Shown one piece after another: positions 46,389 to 56,700 of a DNA stretch of 64,000 nucleotides. The position numbers were made by a program, and so were the translations under genes. The notes under the pieces were generated by a model, which worked only from the letters and a program-made list of their open reading frames with translations, had not been told where the DNA came from and did not search any database. The stretch comes from Legionella septentrionalis (GTDB taxonomy: Bacteria > Pseudomonadota > Gammaproteobacteria > Legionellales > Legionellaceae), in NCBI RefSeq assembly GCF_003989745.1, contig NZ_RZGS01000001.1, forward strand, positions 124,001 through 188,000, in the 5' to 3' direction. Numbering within the stretch: the stretch's first letter is position 1; the number at the start of each line of letters is the position of its first letter.

Positions 46389-48680
46389 ATGTTAAAGATA
46401 TTAAAACGCATAGTACAAGACGTAACCACAGCCAGTCGTTTATCGGATGCACTCGGTATTTTGGTGCAGCGAGTAAAAAAAGCCATCGTCGCAGAAGCTG
46501 TCTCTGTTTTCCTCATTGATAATAAATACGCGGAATATGTATTGATTGCTACTGATGGCTTAAATAAAAAAGCCGAGCAAAGGGTGCGCGTCACGCTTGA
46601 CCGGGGATTAATTGGCCTGGTAGGACGCCGTGAAGAACCCATCAATATTGACAATGCGCCGGCGCATCCTGAATTTTATCAAAATCCCCTGTTGGGAGAA
46701 GAAAATTACCAGGCATTCCTAGGTGTTCCCATCATTCAACACCGCAAATTGTATGGAGTTTTGGTGGCACAAAGAGCGGAGCTGCGTTTTTTTGATGACA
46801 CGGAAGAAGCATTTCTCATCACACTGGCGGCGCAATTGGGTGGAGTCATTGCCAATGCAGAAGCCAGTGGTGAACTCATGCAATTAACACAACCACACCC
46901 GGTAGGGTTGGCGCGCCCTGAAGTCACGCAGATTGCTTTAACTGGTATTGGCAGTGTGCCAGGCGTTGGCATCGGTACCGCTTTGGTCGTCTACCCTCCT
47001 GCCGATATCGATGCGGTTCCGCGACTTATCGTGGATGATCCAGCTGAGGAAATCGCTGTATTTTATCAGGCACTGCAGGCCGCGCGCGACAATATGCATC
47101 GCTTAAGCCGGCGCATGAAAACAAGCGTTGCCGAAAATGAGCATGCTTTATTCGACGTGTATTTGCGCATGCTTGATGATGATAACTTAGGCGCTGAGGT
47201 AGTTGAAGTCATCAAAGCGGAAAAGCTCAGCGCACAAGCCGCCCTGGCTGCCGTGATAAAAAAACACGTATTGCAGTTTGAAAGCGTGAAAGATGAATAT
47301 TTGCGTGAACGGGCAAGTGATTTTCACGATCTCGGCCGCCGTGTGCTGGCTGAGCTGCAATCGTCGCAACAGGAGGAAATCGTCTATCCGCGCCGCACTA
47401 TTTTGGTAGGTGAAGAAATCACGGCAGCGGCTTTGGCAGAAGTGCCTGAAGGACAATTGGCCGGGGTAGTAGCCGCCAAAGGTTCGAACAATTCGCATGT
47501 CGCCATTTTGGCGCGTGCCATGGGTGTGCCGACGGTAATGGGGGTGCGTGGCCTTCATGTCGAGCAATTATCGCGCCGTGCTGTCATTGTGGATGGTTAC
47601 TACGGTCATGTGTTTATCTCCCCGGCAAAACCCTTGCTTGCCGAATATAAAAAACTGGCGCAAGAAGAAGATGAATTAAATCAAAGTTTAGTCAGCTTAC
47701 GGGACAAGCCTGCAGAAACTACGGATAATTACCGCGTATCCCTGCAGGTCAATACCGGACTTGCCATGGACGCTGGTTTATCCATGAGCGTTGGCGCAGA
47801 AGGCGTTGGACTTTATCGTTCAGAAGTACCTTTCATGAGCCGCGATTGTTTTCCTTCGGAAGATGAACAATACATCATTTACCGCCAAATTCTCAAAGCA
47901 TTTGCCCCGCATCCGGTTACCATGCGCACCTTGGACATAGGTGGCGATAAGGTGCTTTCTTATTTCCCGGTTGAAGAAGACAATCCTTACCTTGGCTGGC
48001 GCGGTATCCGCGTCACCCTGGATCATCCGGATGTTTTTTTATTGCAGGTAAGGGCGATGATGCGTGCCAACGAACATTTAAATAATTTACGCATCATGCT
48101 GCCTATGGTTACTGCTTTAAACGAAGTGGATGAGGCCGTCTCACTGATCGAGCAAGCTTACAGTGAATTGCTGGAAGAAGGGTGCGCCATTGAAAAACCG
48201 CAAATAGGGGTGATGATTGAAGTTCCGGCTGCAGTTTACCAAGCGCGCGAATTGGCAAGGCGGGTAAATTTCCTCTCCGTCGGCACCAATGACTTAACCC
48301 AATATCTTTTAGCAGTCGATCGCAACAATGCCCGTGTTGCAGCACTTTACGATCCCTTGCACCCGGCCTTGCTGCGTACCCTGCTCAAAGTGGTTGAAGG
48401 CGGGCATGCCGCAGGTGTAGAAGTGAGTATTTGCGGTGAAATGGCAAGTGATCCCCTGGCGGTCATTTTGCTATTGGCTATGGGTTTTGATACGTTGAGC
48501 ATGAATTCGTTCAGCTTGCCGCGCATAAAGTGGGTTATCCGCAGTTTTTCGATAACCCATGCCCGCAAAATTCTTGCCGATGTTTTGGAATTTGAGCATT
48601 CCGATGAAATCCGTTTGTATTTGCAAAAAGCGCTTACCGATGAAGGATTAGGTGGTTTAATCCGTCCCGGTAAATCATAA
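46389..48680 (+). CDS. ptsP: Phosphoenolpyruvate-protein phosphotransferase PtsP (enzyme I-Ntr)
   Basis: 763 residues. An N-terminal GAF domain (residues 1-160, with GVPIIQHRKLYGVLVAQ) is followed by enzyme I. The phospho-His loop reads GSNNSHVAILARAMGVPTV near 365. The PEP-binding barrel has VGLYRSEVPFM near 475, MRTLDIGGDK near 515 and SVGTNDLTQYLLAVDRNN near 635. It passes phosphate from PEP to NPr (PtsO) and signals nitrogen, potassium or stringent status. Its ATG directly abuts the rppH stop. In this order it could feed the stringent response that triggers virulence, an inference from known biology. Confidence 0.97.
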   Translation: MLKILKRIVQDVTTASRLSDALGILVQRVKKAIVAEAVSVFLIDNKYAEYVLIATDGLNKKAEQRVRVTLDRGLIGLVGRREEPINIDNAPAHPEFYQNPLLGEENYQAFLGVPIIQHRKLYGVLVAQRAELRFFDDTEEAFLITLAAQLGGVIANAEASGELMQLTQPHPVGLARPEVTQIALTGIGSVPGVGIGTALVVYPPADIDAVPRLIVDDPAEEIAVFYQALQAARDNMHRLSRRMKTSVAENEHALFDVYLRMLDDDNLGAEVVEVIKAEKLSAQAALAAVIKKHVLQFESVKDEYLRERASDFHDLGRRVLAELQSSQQEEIVYPRRTILVGEEITAAALAEVPEGQLAGVVAAKGSNNSHVAILARAMGVPTVMGVRGLHVEQLSRRAVIVDGYYGHVFISPAKPLLAEYKKLAQEEDELNQSLVSLRDKPAETTDNYRVSLQVNTGLAMDAGLSMSVGAEGVGLYRSEVPFMSRDCFPSEDEQYIIYRQILKAFAPHPVTMRTLDIGGDKVLSYFPVEEDNPYLGWRGIRVTLDHPDVFLLQVRAMMRANEHLNNLRIMLPMVTALNEVDEAVSLIEQAYSELLEEGCAIEKPQIGVMIEVPAAVYQARELARRVNFLSVGTNDLTQYLLAVDRNNARVAALYDPLHPALLRTLLKVVEGGHAAGVEVSICGEMASDPLAVILLLAMGFDTLSMNSFSLPRIKWVIRSFSITHARKILADVLEFEHSDEIRLYLQKALTDEGLGGLIRPGKS

Positions 48681-48749
48681 TGGTTTTTTGGTCTTTAAAA
48701 TTCATGCTTTAAAACGTAAGATTATAATTTTAATAAGGGTTTTATAACC

Positions 48750-49550
48750 ATGCGCATACTGGTTTTTCCTCATATTGATCCGGTGGCCTTCTCGTTAGGC
48801 CCTCTGCGAGTCCATTGGTACGGCTTGATGTATTTACTGGGTTTTATCAGCGCTTGGTTGCTGGCACATTGGCGGGTGAAGCGTTACCAGCTTAACTGGA
48901 CATCCGAGCAAATCGGGGATTTAATTTTCTTCGCTGCGTTAGGTGTTATCCTGGGCGGGCGTTTGGGATATATGCTATTTTATAGCACAGCACAATTCCT
49001 GCAGCAGCCATGGGTTTTATTTAAAATCTGGGAAGGCGGCATGTCTTTTCATGGTGGCTTATTAGGCGTCGCGCTCGCTTTATATCTCTTTTCCTATAAA
49101 GTGAAAAAACCTTTTTTGGCCGTGACGGATTTTATTGCACCCTTGGTGCCTTTAGGCTTGGCATTTGGGCGGCTGGGCAATTTTATCAATGGTGAATTAT
49201 GGGGCAAACCTACTTCTACATCCTGGGGGATGATATTTCCGCATGTGGATGGGCAAACCCGCCATCCTTCACAACTTTATGAATTAGGGCTTGAGGGTAT
49301 TGTCTTATTTATTTTAGTATGGTGGTATGCAGCCAAACCGCGTCCAGCCGGTTGTGTTTCTGCTATTTTTTTAATTGGATATTCCTTGTCACGCTTAATC
49401 GTAGAATTTTTCCGCGAGCCCGACATGCAACTTGGGTATGTGGCATTTAATTGGCTTACCATGGGACAATTGCTGTCTATCCCGATGCTTCTCATCGGCC
49501 TGGTACTTTGGTGGGTAAAACGCAATGAAAACATACCTTCAACTCATTGA
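48750..49550 (+). CDS. lgt: Prolipoprotein diacylglyceryl transferase
   Basis: 266 residues with seven membrane segments. [12 protein letters not shown] near 22, [14 protein letters not shown] near 95-108 (essential His), [20 protein letters not shown] near 135-155 and [13 protein letters not shown] near 170 are the Lgt signatures. The enzyme transfers diacylglycerol from phosphatidylglycerol to the lipobox Cys, including those of LpoA in this window. It overlaps thyA by 26 bases, so the pair is co-translated. Confidence 0.97.
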   Translation: MRILVFPHIDPVAFSLGPLRVHWYGLMYLLGFISAWLLAHWRVKRYQLNWTSEQIGDLIFFAALGVILGGRLGYMLFYSTAQFLQQPWVLFKIWEGGMSFHGGLLGVALALYLFSYKVKKPFLAVTDFIAPLVPLGLAFGRLGNFINGELWGKPTSTSWGMIFPHVDGQTRHPSQLYELGLEGIVLFILVWWYAAKPRPAGCVSAIFLIGYSLSRLIVEFFREPDMQLGYVAFNWLTMGQLLSIPMLLIGLVLWWVKRNENIPSTH

Positions 49551-50319
49551 GCATATCTTAAAACATGGTATAGAAAAAACTGACCGCACGGGTACCGGCA
49601 CGCTGTCGGTATTTGCCTACCAGATGCGCTTTGATTTATCCCGGGGCTTTCCGCTGGTAACGACCAAGAAATTGCACACGCGCAGCATTGTTCATGAATT
49701 GTTATGGTTTTTGCGCGGTGATACCAATATTGCTTATCTTAAAGAGCATGGCGTGACTATTTGGGATGAGTGGGCGGATAAGAATGGCGATTTAGGGCCA
49801 GTATATGGGAAGCAGTGGCGCAGTTGGGCTACCGCAGATGGGCAGAGCATCGACCAATTAGCGGAAATATTAAACCAGATTAAAGCTAGCCCCGATTCCA
49901 GGCGTTTGTTGGTAAGTGCTTGGAATGTGGGTGAATTGGATAAAATGGCTTTGGCGCCTTGCCATGCCCTGTTTCAATTTTACGTGGCAAATAATCGCTT
50001 GTCTTGCCAGTTATATCAGCGTTCGGCAGATGTGTTTTTAGGCGTACCATTTAATATCGCTTCTTATTCCTTGTTAACCTGCATGATTGCGCAACAGTGT
50101 AATTTACAACCCGGCGAATTTATTTGGACTGGGGGCGATTGTCATTTATATTTAAATCATCTGGAACAAGCGCGCACCCAGCTTGAGCGCAAGCCATTTC
50201 CCTTGCCGCAATTGCATATCAAGCGCAAACCCGCCTCATTATTTGATTACGTATTTGAAGATTTTGAATTTGTTAATTATCAATGTCATCCGGCTATTAA
50301 AGCACCTATAGCAGTCTAA
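49525..50319 (+). CDS. thyA: Thymidylate synthase
   Basis: 264 residues, identical in length to E. coli Thy[21 protein letters not shown] near 20, the nucleophile in [12 protein letters not shown] near 146, [20 protein letters not shown] near 165 and [13 protein letters not shown] near 203 are all intact. It methylates dUMP to dTMP with methylene-THF, thus consuming folate. It overlaps lgt by 26 bases in another frame. The 271-base gap after it holds a small hairpin (GCAGGCA/TGCCTGC near 50331-50352) but no gene. Confidence 0.97.
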   Translation: MKTYLQLIEHILKHGIEKTDRTGTGTLSVFAYQMRFDLSRGFPLVTTKKLHTRSIVHELLWFLRGDTNIAYLKEHGVTIWDEWADKNGDLGPVYGKQWRSWATADGQSIDQLAEILNQIKASPDSRRLLVSAWNVGELDKMALAPCHALFQFYVANNRLSCQLYQRSADVFLGVPFNIASYSLLTCMIAQQCNLQPGEFIWTGGDCHLYLNHLEQARTQLERKPFPLPQLHIKRKPASLFDYVFEDFEFVNYQCHPAIKAPIAV

Positions 50320-50590
50320 TGCATACCCATGCAGGCACAAATGGATGCCTGCATTATTAACGGAAAGGATAGACATGAATATTGTGGCTCAAGAATCAAT
50401 TTTTATACACAAAGCTTTTTGATTTTTAGCAAGGAGCCAATTCCGTAAGATTGCCGGCAAGGATGGTGGTGTTAATGTGCAATTTACATCAGGTAGCGCT
50501 GTATCATTCTAACAATTGCTCAATGCCTTGGGTGCCGCGCATTTGCGCCATCGATGAAGCTGAACCACAGCACCTCATTAGGAATTTAAA

Positions 50591-50980
50591 ATGAAAAAAG
50601 CAGTTTTTTTAGTCACGTTATTGTTAACTTCTGCCGTATTTGCGTATACAGATTATAAACTTGGTGGGCAATATGATTGTGAAGGAAACGAAATCGGCAC
50701 CGGCAATGTATTTAAGTGTACGCTAACCATTAAAAAGACAGGCGAAACTTATGCTTCAATGGCGATATGTGATAATGGTAATGCTTATACCGGAACTGGT
50801 ATTTACGATGCCAATACGCATTTTTTGTCTTCAGGTTTTATTAATCCTAAAAAATTGGATGAAACAGGGATTGCCATGAGCCACGTGAAACGTGATGGCA
50901 GCATGGAAAGCACCTGGACTTATATTAATAAAACGACTATAGCGCGCACACGCTGTATTCCGCATGAGAAAGCTAAATAA
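50591..50980 (+). CDS. Small secreted hypothetical protein with Cys pairs
   Basis: 129 residues. A clear signal peptide (MKKAVFLVTLLLTSAVFA) is followed by a beta-rich mature part with four Cys (YDCEG, FKCTL, AICDN, TRCIP), consistent with two disulfides. The GTGIYDANTHFLSSGF and STWTYINKTTIARTRC segments look like repeated beta strands of a lipocalin-like or avidin-like sandwich, but I cannot name the family. GGAATTTAAA precedes the ATG. It opens the accessory stretch between thyA and priA. Confidence 0.7.
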   Translation: MKKAVFLVTLLLTSAVFAYTDYKLGGQYDCEGNEIGTGNVFKCTLTIKKTGETYASMAICDNGNAYTGTGIYDANTHFLSSGFINPKKLDETGIAMSHVKRDGSMESTWTYINKTTIARTRCIPHEKAK

Positions 50981-51027
50981 GGTTTGAGTAAGCGCAGCAA
51001 GTGTGATGGAACTGCAGAGACTTAATA

Positions 51028-51789
51028 TTAAAATTCAAATACCTCCCCTTTTCTTACAAACCCCTTAAATCCCTGGGCTTGTGCAGCGGGTAAGGGAAGT
51101 GCCGGATAATGGTAAAGCCACATTTTGGCTTTTATTGCCGGGGGCAAAGTAAGCAGTTTGGCATAATTTGCATGCACTTCGCTGCCCGGATTGCTCAAAT
51201 CACAATCATGAAATATCACGTCAGCTTTATTAAAATATTCCATGTAAGCTTCAGGATCGAATTGCGTATCCGTAGTGATGAATACATTTTTTTTGCCGTT
51301 GGTAAAAAACAAGCCAAAACTTGGCACCAGATTGCCGTTATCATACACGTGCTTGGTTTTAACCAATTTAAAATTGATTTTTTCCCATGTGAACGTCGTT
51401 TCGTTTTGTAAATTCTGCAAGTCAAAATAAGTATGGATGCTGACATTTTCGTCTGCAATTGAACGCAAGCCACCGGATAGCACATGATTCCATAAGGTTT
51501 CTACCATGGAAGGATGAATAAACAATTTTGGTTTTTTGGCAGGCACAGAAAACTTGCAGGTGAAGGCAAGCCATTCCAAGCCGCCTACATGATCGGCATG
51601 AAAATGGCTGATGTATACGGCATCGATATCCTGGTGAGTGAGATCATAACTGTGCAGCGAATGGCGGATGTCCGTGCCGCAATCGATCAGCAATCGTTTG
51701 CCTGAATCGCTTTCCAAGATCATATTGGACTGGAAATTTTCAGTTATGGGTACAAAAGCCGAGCCTGAGCCGAGAAATTTTAATTTCAT
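51028..51789 (-). CDS. Metallo-beta-lactamase-fold hydrolase
   Basis: 253 residues. The zinc site HFHADHVGGLEWL lies near residue 61, with further ligands in KTKHVYDN, TTDTQFD and the C-terminal LYHYP. MKLKFLGSGSAFVPITENFQSN at the start and VIFHDCDL near 190 recall the RNase Z / ElaC-like and PhnP-like branch of the fold. It lacks the exosite arm of RNase Z, so a phosphodiesterase acting on small or cyclic substrates is more likely. No operon partner; substrate unknown. Confidence 0.8.
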   Translation of the reverse strand: MKLKFLGSGSAFVPITENFQSNMILESDSGKRLLIDCGTDIRHSLHSYDLTHQDIDAVYISHFHADHVGGLEWLAFTCKFSVPAKKPKLFIHPSMVETLWNHVLSGGLRSIADENVSIHTYFDLQNLQNETTFTWEKINFKLVKTKHVYDNGNLVPSFGLFFTNGKKNVFITTDTQFDPEAYMEYFNKADVIFHDCDLSNPGSEVHANYAKLLTLPPAIKAKMWLYHYPALPLPAAQAQGFKGFVRKGEVFEF

Positions 51790-51949
51790 GCTAAACCTGA
51801 TAATCGGCGTTGCCTTATATTAAAATTGTTGAGCAAAACTTGTTTTTTAGCAAGGTTTGCCCCATCGTTTTTTATTTTTACTGAACTTATTGTTAAATTT
51901 AAAGCTTTTATGCTTTAATGTTGCTATTATTGTTGCTTATTTTATCTTT

Positions 51950-52219
51950 ATGAAAAAATTTATTATTCTTTTTCTGACCTTATTTTGTTTATCAACAGCC
52001 TATGGCAGTAAGCTCAGTAAATTTTTAAACAAGCTGGAGGCAGAGGAAAAGGCAGAACAACAGCGGGAACGGCAGCAAGATATGAACTTTAGCGATTTTG
52101 AATTTCGTTTTGAAAGACGGTATACGGACTCGTATGGCAAGCGTTGTCGCGAATATGAATTTCGTTCACGTTCAAACCCTTATCGCCATGGTCAGTATAC
52201 CGTTTGCGATGATCGTTAG
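51950..52219 (+). CDS. Small exported protein
   Basis: 89 residues from ATG at 51950, where the signal peptide MKKFIILFLTLFCLSTAYG begins; an upstream start would put 31 hydrophobic residues before it and is unlikely. The mature part starts with a charged helix (FLNKLEAEEKAEQQRERQQD), then FERRYTDSYGKRCREYEFRS and a final TVCDD. The Y-D-x-x-G-x-x-CREY pattern with a second Cys near the end resembles the C-terminal domain of 17-kDa surface-antigen-like proteins. Function unknown. Confidence 0.6.
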   Translation: MKKFIILFLTLFCLSTAYGSKLSKFLNKLEAEEKAEQQRERQQDMNFSDFEFRFERRYTDSYGKRCREYEFRSRSNPYRHGQYTVCDDR

Positions 52220-52223
52220 GATG

Positions 52224-53558
52224 CTAAATTTGATAATCCAATGCGGCGTAATCGGCTTGGCTAGTGGCATTTAGGGCAGTCTGTGCGTTGCTAAATAAGC
52301 CAAGAAGTTCAAGTTTATTTTCATGCGTGGAGAATGGTGAAAATTTATATAATTTTCCGTTGCAAGCGTTGAGCACGAGGTTACCTTTTTCATCGAAAAT
52401 CGTAAAATGTTGCTCTTCATGCAATGATTCAGCCGTGCCTAATGAAGCTTTTCGCGGACAAATGACTGCTGCGTGAAAAATTTTTTCCCACAAGGAAAAC
52501 GCGGGGAGATGCATGAAGTTTTTGCAGTATGTTTGTACTATTTGCGGTAACGTTGCGGCACTGCCGGCTAATTTATTCGGATCCGATTTCAAAACGAATT
52601 TACTTTTTTGTTTTAAAATAGGTAACTCTCCCAGCTTATATTCTCCATCGCACAAACCCGTTGGGCCTAAAGCATCGGTAATTACCATGATGCGGTTGGG
52701 CAGCAAATTGCTTAATGTGCTCACAAATGTTGCAGAAAGATGCTGCTCATCGCAAATCAATTCTGCAAAAAACTCAGACTTTTGTGCATTTTTCATCACC
52801 CAGCGTACAACATTGCTGGTCGATTGTTGCGGCTCAAAATTCTTGTTTCTCGCAGCTTGCTCTTGATTGGCATTTCCCAAATGGGTAAAACCGATGGCTC
52901 CTGCTGCAAGCGCTTGTTCTATGCATTTTTCGGCAGCATTGCTATGCCCAATAAAGACATGCACGAACACTTGGCGGTTATCCACTGTAAAATTTCTAGT
53001 CTGTTTAATGAATTCGATAGCACCTTTTAATTCAGGTGCAAGGGTAATTTTCCAGTTTTGTACATGCGGAGCCAGGCGCACAATTTTTGAAAAAGCTTCC
53101 ACGTTAATTTCTTCTTGTAAAACCTGGGCGTCATGCGCGCCTTTGCATTCTTTGGAGATGAAGGGGCCTTCTAAATGCACGCCAACAATAATAGCCGCAC
53201 CTGCAGTGGGCGTTTTATTTTGCTCAGCAATGTACTGATCAATGGCTGTTAGTGCAATTTTTAATTTCTCAAAAGACAAAGAGACTAGGGTGGCTACACA
53301 ATAAGAGACGCCAGCTTCGCCCAGGCCCCGGGTGATGGTTTTAATATTATCTCCGTCTGCAAAATCAGAGCCGTTATATCCGTGGATATGCGCATCCATC
53401 ATTCCCGGCATCAAGGCATACTTTCCTTTTGCATCCATCACCACGCTGTTTGGTTCAAGGTGTTCAGGCTGTATGTGTATTTTGCCTGCAGAGGTAATGT
53501 TGACCGTTTGTAAACCTGCTTGACCGTAGCCAAATACGTGTATGTTTTTAATAATCAT
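52224..53558 (-). CDS. nagA: N-acetylglucosamine-6-phosphate deacetylase-like amidohydrolase
   Basis: 444 residues, longer than the usual 380. Metal and catalytic residues are in place: DAHIHGYNGSDF near 58, GVHLEGPFIS near 128 (Glu), VFIGHSNA near 200, GFTHLGNANQ near 222 and ITDALGPTG near 295 (catalytic Asp). The family removes acetyl from GlcNAc-6-P to feed amino-sugar catabolism or cell-wall recycling. No nagB, nagE or regulator is adjacent, so its context is unusual. The long C-terminal part after 370 is divergent. The symbol is by family only. Confidence 0.82.
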   Translation of the reverse strand: MIIKNIHVFGYGQAGLQTVNITSAGKIHIQPEHLEPNSVVMDAKGKYALMPGMMDAHIHGYNGSDFADGDNIKTITRGLGEAGVSYCVATLVSLSFEKLKIALTAIDQYIAEQNKTPTAGAAIIVGVHLEGPFISKECKGAHDAQVLQEEINVEAFSKIVRLAPHVQNWKITLAPELKGAIEFIKQTRNFTVDNRQVFVHVFIGHSNAAEKCIEQALAAGAIGFTHLGNANQEQAARNKNFEPQQSTSNVVRWVMKNAQKSEFFAELICDEQHLSATFVSTLSNLLPNRIMVITDALGPTGLCDGEYKLGELPILKQKSKFVLKSDPNKLAGSAATLPQIVQTYCKNFMHLPAFSLWEKIFHAAVICPRKASLGTAESLHEEQHFTIFDEKGNLVLNACNGKLYKFSPFSTHENKLELLGLFSNAQTALNATSQADYAALDYQI

Positions 53559-53707
53559 CCCTATCCCTAGATGTTAGTTTAAAGCGTAAGCATACTGCAC
53601 CTTAGTGGAGAGCAACAGCCTAACTCATCGTTAACTTTGCAATAAATGCTCTTATTGTCCAATTATTGTCTATAATCATGGTATTGGCTGTCCACAATAT
53701 CATCGCT

Positions 53708-56700
53708 ATGCCCAAGACTTATCTCGATCAACATGCTTACATGGATTCCTGGCTTCAGGAGCAATTTTCTTTTTTTACAAAGAGCAATCACGTAGTGGCA
53801 GATGAAGGCTTAAAGGAAAAATACCAATATTGCGAATGGGTTTTAGAAAAAGACAATGCCGAGCCTGCATTAAAGATTCGTTCTTTTGCTACAGATTCTT
53901 ACAATGGTCCGCGGCTTGAAGATTTTTTAGATCGCCTAGAAGCTGTTTCCAAAACGGCAGCGACCATCATAGAACAATCGCAATTGCCCAATGAAGAAAA
54001 AGAAAAGCGTTTGTCAGCCATTGACGCTTATAAAGCAAAAGCAGAACGTGGGTTGAAGAAACATTGTGGCATCCCAGCTATTGCACTCGCCGAGATAGGA
54101 AACAGCGAAACAGAAGAGAAAGTTATCCAGCAAATTAATGAAGCAGGCAAACATTTACGGTTTTTCTTGGCTCATGCCTTGCCTATTGTTTATCCGGAAG
54201 AGAAGCGTAAGGCAGCATTGCAGTTATTTCAAAATGAGGAAGCGAAATGGACGGCTGCACAAGGCAGGCCTAACTTTATCAACCAATATGACCTAGGCGG
54301 TGATGTTACCCGCATCAGCGCACAACGTGTAGTAGGCCCAAGCATCATACCGAGTACAAAACGGGATGAAGGCAAGCTTGCAAACTTTGTCGAAGTGGCT
54401 ATTGGCAGTAAAGGTAACCAAGGCAACGAACTGGATTTTACTGGATTTCGCCACAGTTCCTATCCTCCCATAAAAGAAAAAGACAAGATCAAACGAAGAG
54501 CCATGGCGTGTGAAGCGGTAAAAGACATGTTCCGAGAGCTCGCCAGAAAATCCATGGAAAGAGGGAGAACTTATAGCGAAGCATCTCCTTTGGAAATTAA
54601 TTTATCTTCCATGGGGCTTTTATCACCCATTATGGGTGATAAAAGAATCATGAAGGCGGAAGAATCTGAATTGCGTCAATTGAAAGAATCGCAATATGCC
54701 TTGATGATGTATAACCAGCGGCCTTTAGAGTTGGAAATAGATGGCCAGAAGATAGTTGTGAAACCGAATGTAAACTTAATGAATGATCCGGCTAATCTGC
54801 ATGGTTTACTGGTCAAGCAAACGTCGCAAAAGGTTATGAAATTTTTATCCAAGTTTCATTTGCCTATCCCTGCCAGCTTGGATGAAACGATTAACACACG
54901 CGGCATTTACCATTTTGTGAAAGATGGCAGGGAGCATATTGCCAATGAATTAAGAGATTTGGGTGCTGTAGATAAAGCGGCGGAAGACATCATTAGGATT
55001 TACAGGGAAATACCTCATGCGAGTAAACAGTTGCAAAAGGCAGAAAAAAATCTGGAGGAATTATTAAAAAAAGGAGATCTCGCGGCTTCTTATCAAGAGC
55101 TTGAAAATCGGCAGCAAGCATATCTAAAAGACAGCACGCCCTTTAATGAAAAAAAATATTATGAACAAGTGGATAAAATTCGTTCCCTAGAAGGGAGAAT
55201 GCAGCAAGCGTATAAAAAAGTTGTCGATGAGCGCGCCAAGTTGTATGAAAAAAACAAGGAAAGTTATGCAGCATTAGAAAAAAAAATAGTAGCTTATTTA
55301 TCTGACCCTGAAAATCAAGAAAAGCTGCAGGGACAAGACGGCGAAAAATTAAGGAAACTGTTGCAATTTATGCAATTGTTCCAGCAAAGCGAGGCGCTTT
55401 ATTACGGGGGCAATACTGAACCACATGAATTTCCGGCCCGCTATTTAATCCTCAACCAAATGATGGGCACTGCCGTGGATTGGTTTTGCAAAAGCGGTGA
55501 AGACAGGACAGGTCGTGAGCAAAATTTTATTGAAGAATTATATGCATTTTTATCTTTACACAAACATTTTCCGCAGTTTGATTTCAAACAACAGGGAATT
55601 TTACAAAAAGATCGTGCCCTGCAACAGGAATTGGCAAAAACTGTCGTGGAGTTTTCCGTAAGCCGTGATATTTGCGGTGAAAATGCACATGGCGCACGTG
55701 GTTTACAGCAAACGGATTCCGGTATGGAAGTGAATAAAGGATTGCCCAATGCATCCGGGTATGCACTGGCGAAGCTCGCTAAGAGCAACTTGTATAATGA
55801 AAAAAAATTAAAGCAAATAAAAACCGTACCGTTAGAAGCTGTTGAACAAGAAAATGCCCAAATTCAAAAATCACAGCAAGCCGCATATGCTGAAGAAATA
55901 CCTTTTACTGCTTTACCGATAGAGGAGGAACAGGACATAGATGCTGTTCCTCCTGAAGAAGTGGTTTCAATTGAGATAACAGATGAATTGGCTTTAGATG
56001 ATTTAAAACATATCAGCCAAGAGCTGGATGCCGCAGCGCAGGATATTCTGCAAGCATTTGGCAGTACCCAGGCGAAAAAAAGCAAGAAAAAATATGATGG
56101 CTTGCCGGAACAAATTCATGAGAAAGTCAAAACAATACAAGCGCAAATCCATGCAGCAACTGCAGGCGCCAAAGGTAATCTTTCTGCCTTTAAAGAAAAC
56201 TTCATTGTAACTTTGGGGGAAGCTTTTGAGGAAATCCAACAGCTTAAACAGCAGCTGGATAAAAAAACGGAAGATAAGCAGAAAAAAAGTGTGCTCGATA
56301 AGAATGTACAAATCTTGCAGGCTAATATCCAAGATGCGGCCGCTATTATTCATGATTCCTTAAACCAAAAAACGGCGATAATTAAGGAAGAAAATCTCTT
56401 GCGCAGCGGCGAAAGCGGAAAATTGCATGAACAGGTGGCAAACCTGCATAAAGCCTTTGTGGAAAAACACACGCTTTCCGGTGTGAGCGTGCGCAAGCGT
56501 TATGCACAAGCCGTCAATGATATCCAAGAATCAATAAACCGTTTGGAGCAATTACATGGGCAATTAAAAGAAGGTGTGCAAACAACACCCGAACGTTTGT
56601 TAGCACGGGCTTTGCAATTGGAAGCCGCTGCAATGAAGGCCTTGCAAAAATTGGCAGAACAAACTCATGATGAAAAAAAACAAGCAGTTTTTACTAAAGC

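Noticed and set aside
50877-50892. Third parS-like site in the small secreted protein gene
   Set aside because: TGAGCCACGTGAAACG matches the consensus at only 13 of 16 positions and breaks the palindrome on both ends; chance is possible.
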